Part shown: piece after piece, positions 9,138-20,535 of the stretch
Numbering within the stretch: position 1 is the first letter of the stretch
Layout: the number at the start of each line of letters is the position of its first letter
Assembly (NCBI RefSeq): GCF_026013415.1
Contig: NZ_JAPDOK010000003.1
Span: 496,001-560,000 of the forward strand
DNA from: Sphingomonas caeni
GTDB lineage: Bacteria; Pseudomonadota; Alphaproteobacteria; Sphingomonadales; Sphingomonadaceae
Reading direction: 5' to 3'
Length of the DNA stretch: 64,000 nt
Position numbers and translations under genes: made by a program
The notes under the pieces: generated by a model
What the model was told of the DNA's origin: nothing
What the model saw: the letters and a program-made list of their open reading frames with translations, nothing else
The model's database searches: none

Positions 9138-10244
9138 TTAGTATCCGGCCGCCTCCGCCAGCGCGTTCGCGTGAAAGTTGGTGTCGCCGAACATCTCGGC
9201 CAGGACTCGGGCGCGTTTCATATAGAAACCTATATCATATTCATCGGTCATGCCGATACCGCCATGCATCTGCACACCTTCCTGCACCGCGAGCGCTGTC
9301 GCGAGCCCGGTCATCGCCTTGGCGACGGCGACGGCTTCGGTGGCGTCCTGGCTCGAATCGAGCAATTGCTGGGCCTTGAGCACGGCGGCGCGGGCGACCT
9401 CCATCTCGCTGTAGAGATGCGCCGCGCGGTGCTGGAGCGCCTGGAAGCTGCCGATCGGCACGCCGAACTGCTTGCGCTCCTTGAGGTAGGAGACGGTCAT
9501 GTCCATCGCGCCGCCGCCTACGCCGAGCATCTCGGCCGAGGCGCCGGTGCGGCCCGCGGAGAGCAGGCGGGCGAGGGGGGCGTCGCCCTGGTCGACCTCT
9601 CCGATCACCGCGTCGGCATCGACCTCGACGCCGTCGAAGGCGAGGCGCGCGGCGATGCTGGCATCGGCGAGGCGTTCGGGGGTGGCGGTGAGGCCCCTGG
9701 CGTCGTTCGGGACCGCGAACAGCGTGGTGCCGTGGCCGGTGTTCGCGGCGACGATCAGCAGGTCGGCGACATGACCGTGGGTGACGAACTGCTTGGCGCC
9801 GGTGAGGCGGAAGCCGTTGCCGCTGCGCTCGGCCTTCATCGTGACCTTGCCGTCATGCTTGGACCGCTCGTCGATCGCGAGCGCGGCGACGGTGTCGCCC
9901 GAAAGGATGCCGGGGAACCAGCGCTCGCGGCTCGCGCTGCCCTTGAGCGCCTCGACCGCCGCGACCGCGGTGGCGAGGAAGGGCGAGGGCGAGAGGTTGC
10001 GGCCGATTTCCTCGAGGATGGTGCCCGCCTCGACATGGCCGAGGCCGAGGCCGCCGTCCGCTTCCGGGATGATGACGCCGGTGAAGCCCATTTTGGCGAA
10101 GGACTTCCACAGGTCTCGGGAGAATCCGGTGGCGTCGTTAGCGTCGCGGCGTGCGCGCATGTGCGAGACGGGCGCGGCGTCGGCGACGAACTCTTTCGCG
10201 GTGTCGCGGAGCAGGGCCTGATCGTCGGTGAGGTACAGGGGCAT
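9138..10244 (-). CDS. Acyl-CoA dehydrogenase-like subunit lacking the YEGT glutamate
   Basis: A 368-residue member of the acyl-CoA dehydrogenase family. Recognisable parts are FAKMGFTGVIIPEADGGLGLG, the short middle domain, YLKERKQFGVPIGSFQALQHR and VQEGVQMHGGIGMTDEYD. Where MCAD-type enzymes have YEGT, this protein reads MFGDT, so the usual catalytic glutamate is missing. It lies 3 bp from a second dehydrogenase gene that keeps its glutamate. That arrangement is known from two-gene alpha2-beta2 acyl-CoA dehydrogenases of sterol side-chain degradation. I infer a non-catalytic partner subunit. Confidence 0.85.
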   Translation of the reverse strand: MPLYLTDDQALLRDTAKEFVADAAPVSHMRARRDANDATGFSRDLWKSFAKMGFTGVIIPEADGGLGLGHVEAGTILEEIGRNLSPSPFLATAVAAVEALKGSASRERWFPGILSGDTVAALAIDERSKHDGKVTMKAERSGNGFRLTGAKQFVTHGHVADLLIVAANTGHGTTLFAVPNDARGLTATPERLADASIAARLAFDGVEVDADAVIGEVDQGDAPLARLLSAGRTGASAEMLGVGGGAMDMTVSYLKERKQFGVPIGSFQALQHRAAHLYSEMEVARAAVLKAQQLLDSSQDATEAVAVAKAMTGLATALAVQEGVQMHGGIGMTDEYDIGFYMKRARVLAEMFGDTNFHANALAEAAGY

Positions 10245-10247
10245 GAA

Positions 10248-11405
10248 TCAGGCTCCGGGAAGATCGAGAATGCGCTTGGCCACGATGTTGAGCTGGACCT
10301 CGCTCGTCCCGCCCTCGATCGAATTGCCCTTGGTGCGCAGCCAGGCGCGAGCGGCGTGGCCGTGGTTCGAGGCGCCGCTCTCCCATTCGAGCGCGTCCGA
10401 TCCGCCCGCGGCCATCATCAGCTCGTACCGGGCCTTGTTCAGCTCGGTGCCGTAATATTTCATCATCGAAGGCTGGGCGGGATGCGCCTTGCCGGACTTG
10501 AGCTCATCGATGAACTTTTCCGACATTGCGCCGAACGCCTTTGACCGGACCTCGAACAGCGCGATCTGGGCGCGGAGGATCGGATCCAGCCCCAAGCGCG
10601 CCGCCTCGATCAGCGGATCGCCCCCGGTGCCCGCAAGGCCGAAGCCCGAGATCATCTCGCGCTCGTGCCCGAGCAGGAACTTGGCGACGTCCCAGCCCTT
10701 GTTGAGCTCGCCGAGCAGGTTCGCCTTGGGGACCTTCACATTGTCGAAAAAGGTCTCGCAGAAGGGCGAATAGCCGCTGATCAGCAGGATCGGCCTGGTG
10801 CTGACCCCCTCGCTCGCCATGTCGAACAGGAGGAAGCTGATCCCGGCCTGCTTGACGGTCTTGTCGGTGCGGACGAGGCAGAAGATCCAGTCGGCCTGGT
10901 CGGCGTACGAGGTCCAGACCTTCTGGCCGTTGATGATGAAATGATCCCCGGCATCCTCGGCGCTGGTCTGCAGCCCGGCAAGGTCCGAGCCGGCGCCGGG
11001 CTCGCTATATCCCTGGCACCAGCGGATCTCGCCGCGGGCGATCTTGGGGAGATGCTCGAGCTTCTGTTCCTCGGTGCCGTACTTCAGCAGCGCCGGCCCG
11101 AGCATCGAGATGCCGAAGCTGTTGAGCGGGTTGCGGCATTTCAGCCGCGCCATTTCCTCGCGCAGGATCTTGGTCTCGGCCGCGCTCAGCCCGCCGCCGC
11201 CATAGGCCGCGGGCCAATCGGGCACCGTCCAGCCGCGTGCGCCCATGCGGTCCATCCAGACTTTCTGGTCGGGGTGGGCGAAAACGGGGTTGCGGCCGCC
11301 CCAGGTGGCGTCCTTGTCGGAGCGCACCGGTTCGCGCATCGAGGCCGGGCAATTTTCCTCCAGCCAGGCGCGGGTTTCGAGGCGGAATTGGTCGAGGTCT
11401 TCCAT
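10248..11405 (-). CDS. Acyl-CoA dehydrogenase, catalytic subunit of a likely pair
   Basis: A 385-residue acyl-CoA dehydrogenase. It shows WPAAYGGGGLSAAE, WCQGYSEPGAGSDLAGLQ (flavin and substrate loop), GQKVWTSYADQADW, and near the C-terminus SIEGGTSEVQL, which supplies the catalytic glutamate. It is immediately upstream (3 bp) of the 368-residue glutamate-less homologue. It probably dehydrogenates a bulky or branched acyl-CoA as a heteromer. A palindromic repeat separates it from the FadJ-like gene. Confidence 0.88.
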   Translation of the reverse strand: MEDLDQFRLETRAWLEENCPASMREPVRSDKDATWGGRNPVFAHPDQKVWMDRMGARGWTVPDWPAAYGGGGLSAAETKILREEMARLKCRNPLNSFGISMLGPALLKYGTEEQKLEHLPKIARGEIRWCQGYSEPGAGSDLAGLQTSAEDAGDHFIINGQKVWTSYADQADWIFCLVRTDKTVKQAGISFLLFDMASEGVSTRPILLISGYSPFCETFFDNVKVPKANLLGELNKGWDVAKFLLGHEREMISGFGLAGTGGDPLIEAARLGLDPILRAQIALFEVRSKAFGAMSEKFIDELKSGKAHPAQPSMMKYYGTELNKARYELMMAAGGSDALEWESGASNHGHAARAWLRTKGNSIEGGTSEVQLNIVAKRILDLPGA

Positions 11406-11415
11406 ATCATCCCTC

Positions 11416-11497
11416 CGTCATCCCGGCGAAAGCCGGGACCCAGGGTTACAGGCGATTTGCTTCGTGGCTCTGGGTCCCGGCTTTCGCCGGGATGACG
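11416..11497. repeat. Palindromic repeat of the GTCATCCCGGCGAAAGCCGGGA family
   Basis: Arms of about 27 bp (CGTCATCCCGGCGAAAGCCG at left, the reverse complement at right) flank a short spacer. Three further copies of this family occur in the window at 30823, 38495 and 59613. Each arm is itself a small hairpin (CCGGC-GAAA-GCCGG), so the element can fold as two hairpins or one long one. Confidence 0.85.
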
Positions 11498-11502
11498 AAC
11501 CG

Positions 11503-13530
<2,028 letters not shown>

Positions 13531-13547
13531 ATCTCTACTCCTGAGGG

Positions 13548-14771
13548 TCAGTCGTTCAGCGCCGAATAGATCAGCGTCTTGAGTTCGCGGCGGATGGTGA
13601 AGATGGTCGAGGGCGAGACCTGGGTCATGAAGACCATGGTGATCCGCTCGACCGGATCGACGAAGAAGGCGGTCGAGAACATGCCGCCCCAATAATATTC
13701 GCCCGCCGAGCCGGGCAGCAGCGCGCGGGCCGGGTCCATCGTGACCGCGAAGCCGAGGCCGAAGCCAACCCCGGCATTGGTGGTCTCGCTGAACAGCGAG
13801 GTCGACATCGAAGCCAGGTCCGAACCGCCGGGCAGGTGGTTCATCGTCATCAGCTCGATCGTCTTGCGGCTGACGATCCGCGCGCCGTCGAGCGCACCGC
13901 CGTTCAGCAGCATCGTATTGAAGCGGTGATAGTCGAGCGCCGAGGAGACGAGCCCGCCGCCGCCCGAGACCTGGGTAGGCGGAGTCGCCCACAGGCTTTC
14001 GGCACCGCGATCGTACATCACGCGTTTGCCGTCCGGTGCGATCGTCCAGCAATCGGCGAGGCGGTCTAGCTTGCCGGCGGGGACGGCGAAGAAGGTGTCG
14101 TGCATCCCCAGCGGCATGAAGATGCGCTCCTCGAAGAAACGGTCGAGGGGGATGCCGGCGATGCGCTGGACGACGAGGCCGAGCACGTCGGTCGAGACCG
14201 AATAGTTCCAGGCGGTGCCGGGCGAGAATTCGAGCGGGAGCTTGCCGAGCGCGGCGACGAAGCCGTCGAGATCGAGATTGCCCCACCAATTCTCGATCTT
14301 TCCCTCGCGATGGGCGAAATCGATGTTGGAGCGGTTCTGGAAGCTGTAGGTCAGGCCCGAGGTGTGGCGGAGCAGGTCGACCATCCGCATCGGCTCGGCG
14401 GTCGGCTTGGTCTTGAACGGGACACCCGCGCCGCCGCCGTCATAGACGCCGATGCCCTTCAGCTCGGGCAGGACGTGATGGACCGGGGTGTCGAGCGCGA
14501 CCAGCCCTTGTTCGAGCAGCATCATGAAGGCGATCGAGGTGACCGGCTTGGTCATCGATGCGATGCGGAACAGGGTAGTCTCGTCCACCGGCGAGCCGCC
14601 CTCGCGGGCCGGGCCCTGGTGGCTGAAATGCACGATTTCGCCGTTGCGGGCGACGAGGATCTGGGCGTGCGGCAACAGCCCCGTGTCGAGATACCGCGCC
14701 TTCATGAACGCATCGAGGCGCTCCAGCCGGCCGCTTTCGAAACCCAGTGCTTCCGGCTTGGCGGTTTTCAT
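13548..14771 (-). CDS. Beta-lactamase-fold serine hydrolase (EstB / class C-like)
   Basis: A 407-residue penicillin-binding-protein-fold hydrolase. The SxxK nucleophile is S72-M-T-K75 in [11 protein letters not shown]. The second motif is Y190-S-V, where classical enzymes have Y-x-N. The C-terminal strand reads [15 protein letters not shown]. There is no signal peptide, so it is cytoplasmic. Such proteins are usually esterases, not beta-lactamases. First gene of the leftward acyl-CoA operon and divergent from the acyl-CoA ligase. The substrate is probably an ester entering the pathway. Confidence 0.85.
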   Translation of the reverse strand: MKTAKPEALGFESGRLERLDAFMKARYLDTGLLPHAQILVARNGEIVHFSHQGPAREGGSPVDETTLFRIASMTKPVTSIAFMMLLEQGLVALDTPVHHVLPELKGIGVYDGGGAGVPFKTKPTAEPMRMVDLLRHTSGLTYSFQNRSNIDFAHREGKIENWWGNLDLDGFVAALGKLPLEFSPGTAWNYSVSTDVLGLVVQRIAGIPLDRFFEERIFMPLGMHDTFFAVPAGKLDRLADCWTIAPDGKRVMYDRGAESLWATPPTQVSGGGGLVSSALDYHRFNTMLLNGGALDGARIVSRKTIELMTMNHLPGGSDLASMSTSLFSETTNAGVGFGLGFAVTMDPARALLPGSAGEYYWGGMFSTAFFVDPVERITMVFMTQVSPSTIFTIRRELKTLIYSALND

Positions 14772-14911
14772 CGCTACTCCATACCCCGCGTTCGAATCTG
14801 CATTCGCTCGTGCGATCCCCTATTGCCTTGAGCGCGCCTTGAATCAACACTAGTTCGAACAGGAATCATGAGCTCGGGGCAAACCCGACATATGAAATGG
14901 AGTGATGCCGC

Positions 14912-16657
14912 TTGTCAGCCGAACCGATCGTGCCGCTCGACCCCGCATGGCCCGCGCGGTCGCTCGCCGAATGCGAAGCGCTGCTGACCGCGCCCGGCGC
15001 GCGCTTCGAAACCGAGACGGCGGTGATCCGCGGGGTGGAGACCAAGGTCTGGAAGAATGCGCCGCCGACGCTGCGCATCCTGACCCAGCTGGCACGCGCC
15101 TATGGCGACCGGACCTTCACCATCTATGAGGATGAGCGCGTCAGCTATGAGGCCAATTTCCGCGCGGTGAGCCATCTGGCGGCGAAGATGCGCGAGATGG
15201 GGGTGGGGAAGGGCGACCGCGTCGCGCTGGCGATGCGTAACCTGCCCGAATGGCCGGTGATCTTCTTCGCGGCGGTGAGCATCGGTGCGATCATGGTGCC
15301 GCTCAATGCATGGTGGACCGCGGGCGAGATCGAATATGCGATGAACGATTCGGGCGCGAAATTGCTGTTCGTCGATGGCGAGCGGCACGAGCGGCTGAAG
15401 GACGGCTATGCCCGGATGCCCGCGTTGGAGCGGGTGATCGTGGCGCGCGCCAAGGGCGAGATAGAAGCGCCGGTGAGCCGGCTCGAGGTGCTGATCGGGC
15501 GGCCGATGGACTGGGCCGGGCTGTCGGACATCGGATTGCCCGACGCCGATGTGGCGCCGGACGACGAGGCGACGATCTTCTACACCAGCGGCACCACCGG
15601 CAATCCCAAGGGCGCGCTCGGCACGCACCGCAATTTCGTGACCAATATCATGTCGAGCGGCTTCACGGTGGGCCGCGCGATGCTGCGGCGGGGGGAGACG
15701 CCCCCGGCGGTGCCCGATCCCAAGGTGGTGCTGCTCGTCATCCCCTTGTTCCATGTGACCGCATCGAGCGCGGCGATGATGACGCTGATCGCTGCGGGCA
15801 GCACCATGGTGTTCATGCGCAAATGGGATCCCGTCCTGGCGATGGAGATCATCCAGCGCGAGAAGGTCAACCAGACCGGCGGCGTACCGACGATCGCGTG
15901 GCAGCTGCTCGAGCATCCCGACCGCGCGAAGTACGACCTCACCAGCCTCGATACGATTGCGTACGGAGGGGCGCCCTCGGCGCCCGAGCTGGTCAGGCGC
16001 ATCTATGAGGAGTTCGGCGCGCTCCCCGGAAACGGCTGGGGCATGACCGAGACCACCGCGACCGTCACCCAGCATAGCGGCGAGGACTATCTCACCCGCC
16101 CCACCAGCGCCGGCCCGCCCGTCGCGGTCGCCGAACTCAAGATCAAGTCCGTCGAGGGCGACCGCGAGCTGGGCATCGGCGAGGTGGGCGAGCTCTGGGC
16201 CAAGGGGCCGATGGTGGTGAAGGAATATTGGAACAAGCCCGAGGCGAGCGCCGAAACCTTCGTCGACGGCTGGGTCCGCACCGGCGACCTCGCGCGGGTG
16301 GACGAGGACGGGTTCCTCTATATCGTCGACCGCGCCAAGGACATCATCATCCGCGGCGGCGAGAATATCTACTCGATCGAGGTCGAGGACGTGCTCTACG
16401 CCCACCCCGCGGTGACCGACTGCGCGCTGATCGGCATTCCGCACAAGACGTTGGGCGAGGAGCCCGCGGCGGTGGTGCATCTGGCGCCAGGGACGGACGC
16501 GAGCGAGGCCGAACTGCAGGACTGGGTCCGCGCGCGGCTCGCGGGGTTCAAGGTGCCGGTGGCGGTGCGGTTCGTCGCGGAGACGCTGCCGAGGAACGCC
16601 AACGGGAAGATCCTGAAGAAGGATCTGAAGGGGCTGTTCGTGGAGGAGGCGGCTTGA
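14912..16657 (+). CDS. Acyl-CoA synthetase (class I adenylate-forming ligase)
   Basis: A 581-residue AMP-forming ligase that would activate a carboxylic acid with ATP and CoA. The P-loop-like motif is FYTSGTTGNPKGA; GWGMTETT follows; the adenine/ribose motif is GWVRTGDLARVDEDGF; the hinge is IVDRAKDIIIRGGENIYS; the catalytic C-terminal lysine is in RNANGKILKKDL. The start is TTG 14912, with GGAG at 14899-14902 at a good distance; no better in-frame ATG exists nearby. It is divergent from the serine hydrolase operon and supplies the entry step for the surrounding beta-oxidation genes. Chain-length preference is unknown. Confidence 0.9.
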   Translation: MSAEPIVPLDPAWPARSLAECEALLTAPGARFETETAVIRGVETKVWKNAPPTLRILTQLARAYGDRTFTIYEDERVSYEANFRAVSHLAAKMREMGVGKGDRVALAMRNLPEWPVIFFAAVSIGAIMVPLNAWWTAGEIEYAMNDSGAKLLFVDGERHERLKDGYARMPALERVIVARAKGEIEAPVSRLEVLIGRPMDWAGLSDIGLPDADVAPDDEATIFYTSGTTGNPKGALGTHRNFVTNIMSSGFTVGRAMLRRGETPPAVPDPKVVLLVIPLFHVTASSAAMMTLIAAGSTMVFMRKWDPVLAMEIIQREKVNQTGGVPTIAWQLLEHPDRAKYDLTSLDTIAYGGAPSAPELVRRIYEEFGALPGNGWGMTETTATVTQHSGEDYLTRPTSAGPPVAVAELKIKSVEGDRELGIGEVGELWAKGPMVVKEYWNKPEASAETFVDGWVRTGDLARVDEDGFLYIVDRAKDIIIRGGENIYSIEVEDVLYAHPAVTDCALIGIPHKTLGEEPAAVVHLAPGTDASEAELQDWVRARLAGFKVPVAVRFVAETLPRNANGKILKKDLKGLFVEEAA

Positions 16658-16697
16658 GGTTCTTGCCAATTTTTGCCATTGGCCCTATCTTTGGTTC

Positions 16698-16937
16698 ATG
16701 AGCACCATGAACATCTCGCTGCCGGAAACGCTCAAGTCCTTCGTGGATCAGCAAGTGACCGGGCGCGGCTATGGCACTAGCAGTGAGTATGTCCGCGAGC
16801 TGATTCGACGTGACCGGGACCGCGAGCAGTTGCGGGCGCTGATCCTCGAGGGCGCGGCGTCCGGCCCGGCTGAAACGGTCGATCAAAGCTATTTCGACGA
16901 ATTGCGCGCGCTCGCTCGGGGCGACATTCTGGAGTGA
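16698..16937 (+). CDS. parD: ParD-type antitoxin
   Basis: A 79-residue ribbon-helix-helix protein. MNISLPETLKSFVDQQV, then the GYGTSSEYVRELIRRD helix, is the ParD/CopG DNA-binding pattern. The acidic C-terminus (ETVDQSYFDELRALARGD) would bind the toxin. It overlaps the toxin start by 4 bp (GTGA). ParD proteins neutralise ParE and repress their own promoter; the 40-bp gap after the ligase gene is the probable operator. Confidence 0.88.
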   Translation: MSTMNISLPETLKSFVDQQVTGRGYGTSSEYVRELIRRDRDREQLRALILEGAASGPAETVDQSYFDELRALARGDILE

Positions 16938-17251
16938 GCAACAGGCGACTGAACGTATATCCCGCAGCCAAGCGGGACATACGGTCTGCCGTGCTGTTCT
17001 ATCGCGAAGAAGCTGGTGTCGCAGTTGCCGCCCGCTTCGCCACCGCCCTGGAACACCAATATCGGACCATCGCCCGAGACCCGGGCGTGGGATCGCCACG
17101 CTACGCAGGTGAACTCGGCATCGAGGGATTGCGCCACAGTCTCGTCAAGCGCTTCCCTTATTCGATCTTCTATCTCGCGTTTGACGACCGGATCGAGATC
17201 CTGCGCGTCCTCCACGCAATGCGCGACATCCCCGCCAATCTTCGAAGCTAA
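16934..17251 (+). CDS. parE: ParE-type toxin
   Basis: A 105-residue RelE/ParE superfamily toxin. It begins with GTG at 16934, overlapping parD. The pattern YPAAKRDIRSAVLFYREEAG, then FATALEHQYRTIARDPGVGSPR, then LRHSLVKRFPYSIFYLAFDDRIEILRVLHA is the ParE fold with its C-terminal beta-strand. ParE toxins poison gyrase or, in RelE relatives, ribosome-bound mRNA. The pair is intact, with no frameshift. Confidence 0.88.
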   Translation: MSNRRLNVYPAAKRDIRSAVLFYREEAGVAVAARFATALEHQYRTIARDPGVGSPRYAGELGIEGLRHSLVKRFPYSIFYLAFDDRIEILRVLHAMRDIPANLRS

Positions 17252-17255
17252 GGCG

Positions 17256-17978
17256 CTATTTCGGCGCCAGCGCGAAATCGACGCTGACGCTGACCTGCGA
17301 GCGGTCGCTGCCCGCGAAGACCGGGGGTGGGGCAGCCCGCTGAGCGACCATGTCGGCGGACTCATAGGCCACCATCGGCTGCGGAGGCGCGCCCGCGCCG
17401 CCGTCGCGGATCACCAGCACGCGCACCACCTTGAGCCCCGCGGCCTCGGCATAGGTGTCGGCGCGGGCGCGCGCGGTCTTGTAGGCGGCGGCATAGGCGC
17501 CCTTGTTCGCGGCTTCGGGATCGGAGACGCGCAGGTCCGGGCCCGAGAGGAGGTTGGCGCCCGCGCGCGTGGCGGCCTGGATCGCGGCGCCGGCCTTGCT
17601 CACGTCGCGGATGCGGATCGTGATCGTGTTGCTCGCCTCGAACTTGTTGCGGTTGGCGCCATAGCCGATCCGCGAGACGCTGAGCTGCTGGGTCTGCATG
17701 TCCGCCTCGGCGACGCCCAATGCCTTGAGTGCCCCCACCACCGCATTGATCTTCTGGTTGTTGGTCTCGGTCGCGGCTTCTGAGGTGGCGCCGATCGACG
17801 AGACGCCGACCGAGATATTCGCCTCGTCGGGCTTGGTTTCGGCCTGGCCGGTGGCGCTGACCTGGAGCAGGGTCTCGCCGCGCTCCAGCCCGTTGGGGCC
17901 GCCCTGCTGGCCGGGGACGCCGCATCCCGCAAGAGCCAGGCTTGCCAGTGACACCAATCCGATTGCCGCCTTGCCCAT
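17256..17978 (-). CDS. SIMPL-domain (DUF541) lipoprotein
   Basis: A 240-residue protein with a lipobox, LALAGC at C19, so membrane anchored in the envelope. The SIMPL pattern is LLQVSATGQAETKPDEANISVGV, then KINAVVGALKALGVAEADMQTQQLSV and a repeated central block, ending VSVSVDFALAPK. These periplasmic proteins are of poorly defined function. It is the last of the leftward group that includes GH26 and glycerol kinase, and ends 5 bp from parE (convergent). Confidence 0.85.
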   Translation of the reverse strand: MGKAAIGLVSLASLALAGCGVPGQQGGPNGLERGETLLQVSATGQAETKPDEANISVGVSSIGATSEAATETNNQKINAVVGALKALGVAEADMQTQQLSVSRIGYGANRNKFEASNTITIRIRDVSKAGAAIQAATRAGANLLSGPDLRVSDPEAANKGAYAAAYKTARARADTYAEAAGLKVVRVLVIRDGGAGAPPQPMVAYESADMVAQRAAPPPVFAGSDRSQVSVSVDFALAPK

Positions 17979-18047
17979 CTCGCTCTCCGTTCAAATTCTA
18001 CGCCGCCATATTTTGGCCTTGTAGATGAACAGCGGATGAACCGACGC

Positions 18048-19031
18048 TCAGCGCATCGCCGCCCATTCGTCCTTGCTGAGATAGCGTTCGGCATTGAAGA
18101 AGCGCTTGATCTCGTCCTCGGTATTGAGCTTGCCGTCCATGATCCAGCGCGTGTGCCAGGTGAGGAAATAGAGCCAGTCGGCCTTGGGGCCGAGCGTCGC
18201 GGGATCGGGGATCGGACCGTTTTCATGGAGGCAGATCGGCACGCTGTCGCCGACGATCGCCTTCACCTGCGCGAACATCGGGGCGAGATTGCCGTGATCC
18301 TCGACATAGATGTCGGCGCCGGCGATATCGTAATAAGCGCGGCCCGGATCATAGGCGGGATCGACATTCTGGCCCGCCCAGCCGAGCACCCAGATCAGGT
18401 TGTTCAGCCCGCGCACCCGGGTGAAGTGATCGTACATCAGCTTCCACAGCGCCTTGAACGCCTCGGGGCCATGCTTGCCCCACCAGAACCAGTCGCCGCT
18501 GAACTCGTGATAGGGGCGCCACAGTATCGGCACGCCGCGGTCGCGCAGGGCGGCGAGCAGATCGGCGATATGCTCCATGTCGCGCATCATCGCGGTATTT
18601 TCGGGGGTGCCGGGTTTGAGCGCGGCGGCGACGTCCCAGTCCTTCTTCGAATTCTCGTAGCCAGTGCCGATGGTGGGCACGCCCCAATGCCAGCAGATCG
18701 TCGGCACCCCGCCACTCTCATACCAGCGCGCGGCGCGTTCGTTGGTGGCGAGGTGATCGTGGGGCTCGATATAGTCGAGGCCCAGCACCGCGGGGAGCTG
18801 GCCCGAGAGCTTGTGGATATAGTCGAGCTCGACCGTGGGCCCCTCGGGCCGCCAGAAGCTCTCCTGCTGGCCGCTGAGCGTGTAGCGGCCATAGACGCGC
18901 CAGAGACGCTCATAGAGGCTGCGCGCGGCGGCGGCGGCGTTCGGGTTGCTGAGCCGGGGCGGCGCAGGCGCGGCGGCGGTGAGGCCGAGCGCGGCGGCGG
19001 CGACCAATGTTTCGCGACGGGTAAGCTTCAT
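18048..19031 (-). CDS. Glycoside hydrolase family 26 (beta-mannanase-like), Tat-like signal
   Basis: A 327-residue secreted glycosidase. The N-terminus KLTRRETLVAAAALGLTAAAPAPP has a twin arginine and a hydrophobic stretch, so Tat export is likely. GH26 hallmarks are SGQQESFW near the start, the acid/base glutamate in WRPYHEFSGDWFWWG, and the nucleophile glutamate in CLHENGP. These residues are known for beta-mannanases, which cut beta-1,4-mannans. Its ATG overlaps the glycerol kinase stop by 4 bp, an unusual partnership. The substrate is inferred only from family. Confidence 0.88.
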   Translation of the reverse strand: MKLTRRETLVAAAALGLTAAAPAPPRLSNPNAAAAARSLYERLWRVYGRYTLSGQQESFWRPEGPTVELDYIHKLSGQLPAVLGLDYIEPHDHLATNERAARWYESGGVPTICWHWGVPTIGTGYENSKKDWDVAAALKPGTPENTAMMRDMEHIADLLAALRDRGVPILWRPYHEFSGDWFWWGKHGPEAFKALWKLMYDHFTRVRGLNNLIWVLGWAGQNVDPAYDPGRAYYDIAGADIYVEDHGNLAPMFAQVKAIVGDSVPICLHENGPIPDPATLGPKADWLYFLTWHTRWIMDGKLNTEDEIKRFFNAERYLSKDEWAAMR

Positions 19032-20503
19032 TCGACGACTTTCAGGATTGCGTGCGACCAGCCGGCAAGGCGGGCCTCGCGGGTAGGGGCGGGCATTTGC
19101 GGTTCGAAGGTCTTCACCTTGCCGCGCATCGCGCTGGCGGCCTCCAGATCCTGGAACAGACCGCGGCCCACCCCCGCGAGCATCGCCGCGCCGAGTGCGG
19201 TGGTCTCGGTGAAATCGGGGCGGTCGACGGGGAGGGCGAGCATGTCGGCCAGGTCCTGCGCGATCCAGTCGTTGGCGATCATGCCGCCGTCGATGCGGAG
19301 GCGGCCCCAATCGGCGCCGTCGGCGGCGAAGGCGGTCTTGAGGTCGTGGCTCTGGTGCGCCTGCGCCTCGAGCGCGGCACGGATGATATGCGCGCGGCCC
19401 GAGTTGAAGCTGAGGCCGGTAATCGCGGCGCGCGCCTCGGGATGCCACCAGGGGGCGCCGAGCCCGGCGAGCGCGGGGACGAGATAGACGCCGCCATTGT
19501 CTTCGACGGAGCGGGCGAGGCCCTCGGTCTCGTCGGCACGCTCGATCAGCTTGACCGAATCGCGGAGCCACTGGACGAGGCTGCCCGCGACGAACACCGA
19601 TCCTTCGAGCGCGTAGGTGCGGCGGCCGTTCAGCTGCCACAACACGGTGGCGAGCAGGCGGTTCTTCGAGGTTGGCGGGCTGGTCCCGGCGTTGGTGAGG
19701 ACGAAGGCGCCGGTGCCGTAGGTGGCCTTGGTCTCGCCCTTGGCGAGGCAGGACTGGCCGATGGTCGCCGATTGCTGGTCGCCCGCGAGCCCGCAGATCG
19801 GGATTTCGCCGCCGAAGAGCGACGTTGTGCCGAATTGCCCGGCGCAATCGACGATTTCGGGCAGCGCGTCGCGGGGGGCGTCGAACATGTCGACAAGACC
19901 GTCGCTCCAGGCGCCGCTGCCCAGCCCCATGAGCAGCGTGCGCGAGGCGTTGGTTGCATCGGTGACGTGGAGGCCGCCCCTATTTTCATTGGCGGTGAGC
20001 TTCCACACCAGCCAGCTCTCGATCGTGCCGAGCGCCAGCCGGTCGCCGGCCTCCTTCAATTGCGGCCAATTGGCCATCGCCCAGGCGATCTTGGTGCCGC
20101 TGAAATAGGGATCGAGCAGCAGGCCGGTGCGCGCCTGCACGCCGGGCTCCTCATCCGCCTCCTTGAGCTTGCGGCAGATCTCGGCGCTGCGCCGGTCCTG
20201 CCAGACGATCGCGGGGGCGAGCGGTTCGCCGGTCAGCTTGTCCCAGAAGACGATCGTCTCGCGCTGGTTGGTGATGCCGATCGCCGCGATCCGGTCCGGT
20301 CCGCCCGCCTTCTCGACCATCGCGCGGGCGCAGGCGAGCGACTTCCCCCAGATCTCGGCCGCGTCATGCTCGACCAGCCCGGGAGCGGGGTAGCTTTGCG
20401 TCAGTTCCGCCGATTGCGATCCAAGCACCGTCCCGTCCGCCGCGAACAGCATCGCGCGCGTGGACGTAGTCCCTTCGTCGATGACGAGCAGTGTCTCTCC
20501 CAT
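19028..20503 (-). CDS. glpK: Glycerol kinase (FGGY family)
   Basis: A 491-residue ATP-dependent kinase. The N-terminal phosphate-binding motif is VIDEGTTSTRAMLF; ITNQRETIVFWD and IVWQDRRSAEIC follow; the second FGGY motif region is RIDGGMIANDWIAQDLADML. It phosphorylates glycerol to sn-glycerol 3-phosphate in the cytoplasm. The length equals the family norm. It is followed by GH26 with a 4-bp overlap and preceded by the PLC-like gene with a 32-bp gap. No glpD or glpF is nearby, so the role as a lone kinase in this operon is open. Confidence 0.9.
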   Translation of the reverse strand: MGETLLVIDEGTTSTRAMLFAADGTVLGSQSAELTQSYPAPGLVEHDAAEIWGKSLACARAMVEKAGGPDRIAAIGITNQRETIVFWDKLTGEPLAPAIVWQDRRSAEICRKLKEADEEPGVQARTGLLLDPYFSGTKIAWAMANWPQLKEAGDRLALGTIESWLVWKLTANENRGGLHVTDATNASRTLLMGLGSGAWSDGLVDMFDAPRDALPEIVDCAGQFGTTSLFGGEIPICGLAGDQQSATIGQSCLAKGETKATYGTGAFVLTNAGTSPPTSKNRLLATVLWQLNGRRTYALEGSVFVAGSLVQWLRDSVKLIERADETEGLARSVEDNGGVYLVPALAGLGAPWWHPEARAAITGLSFNSGRAHIIRAALEAQAHQSHDLKTAFAADGADWGRLRIDGGMIANDWIAQDLADMLALPVDRPDFTETTALGAAMLAGVGRGLFQDLEAASAMRGKVKTFEPQMPAPTREARLAGWSHAILKVVE

Positions 20504-20535
20504 GTGCCTACGCTAGCCGCGAGAACGGCGCGTTG

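Noticed and set aside
13548..14771. Beta-lactamase.
   Set aside because: There is no signal peptide, the second motif is Y-S-V rather than Y-x-N, and it sits in a beta-oxidation operon; an esterase is more likely.
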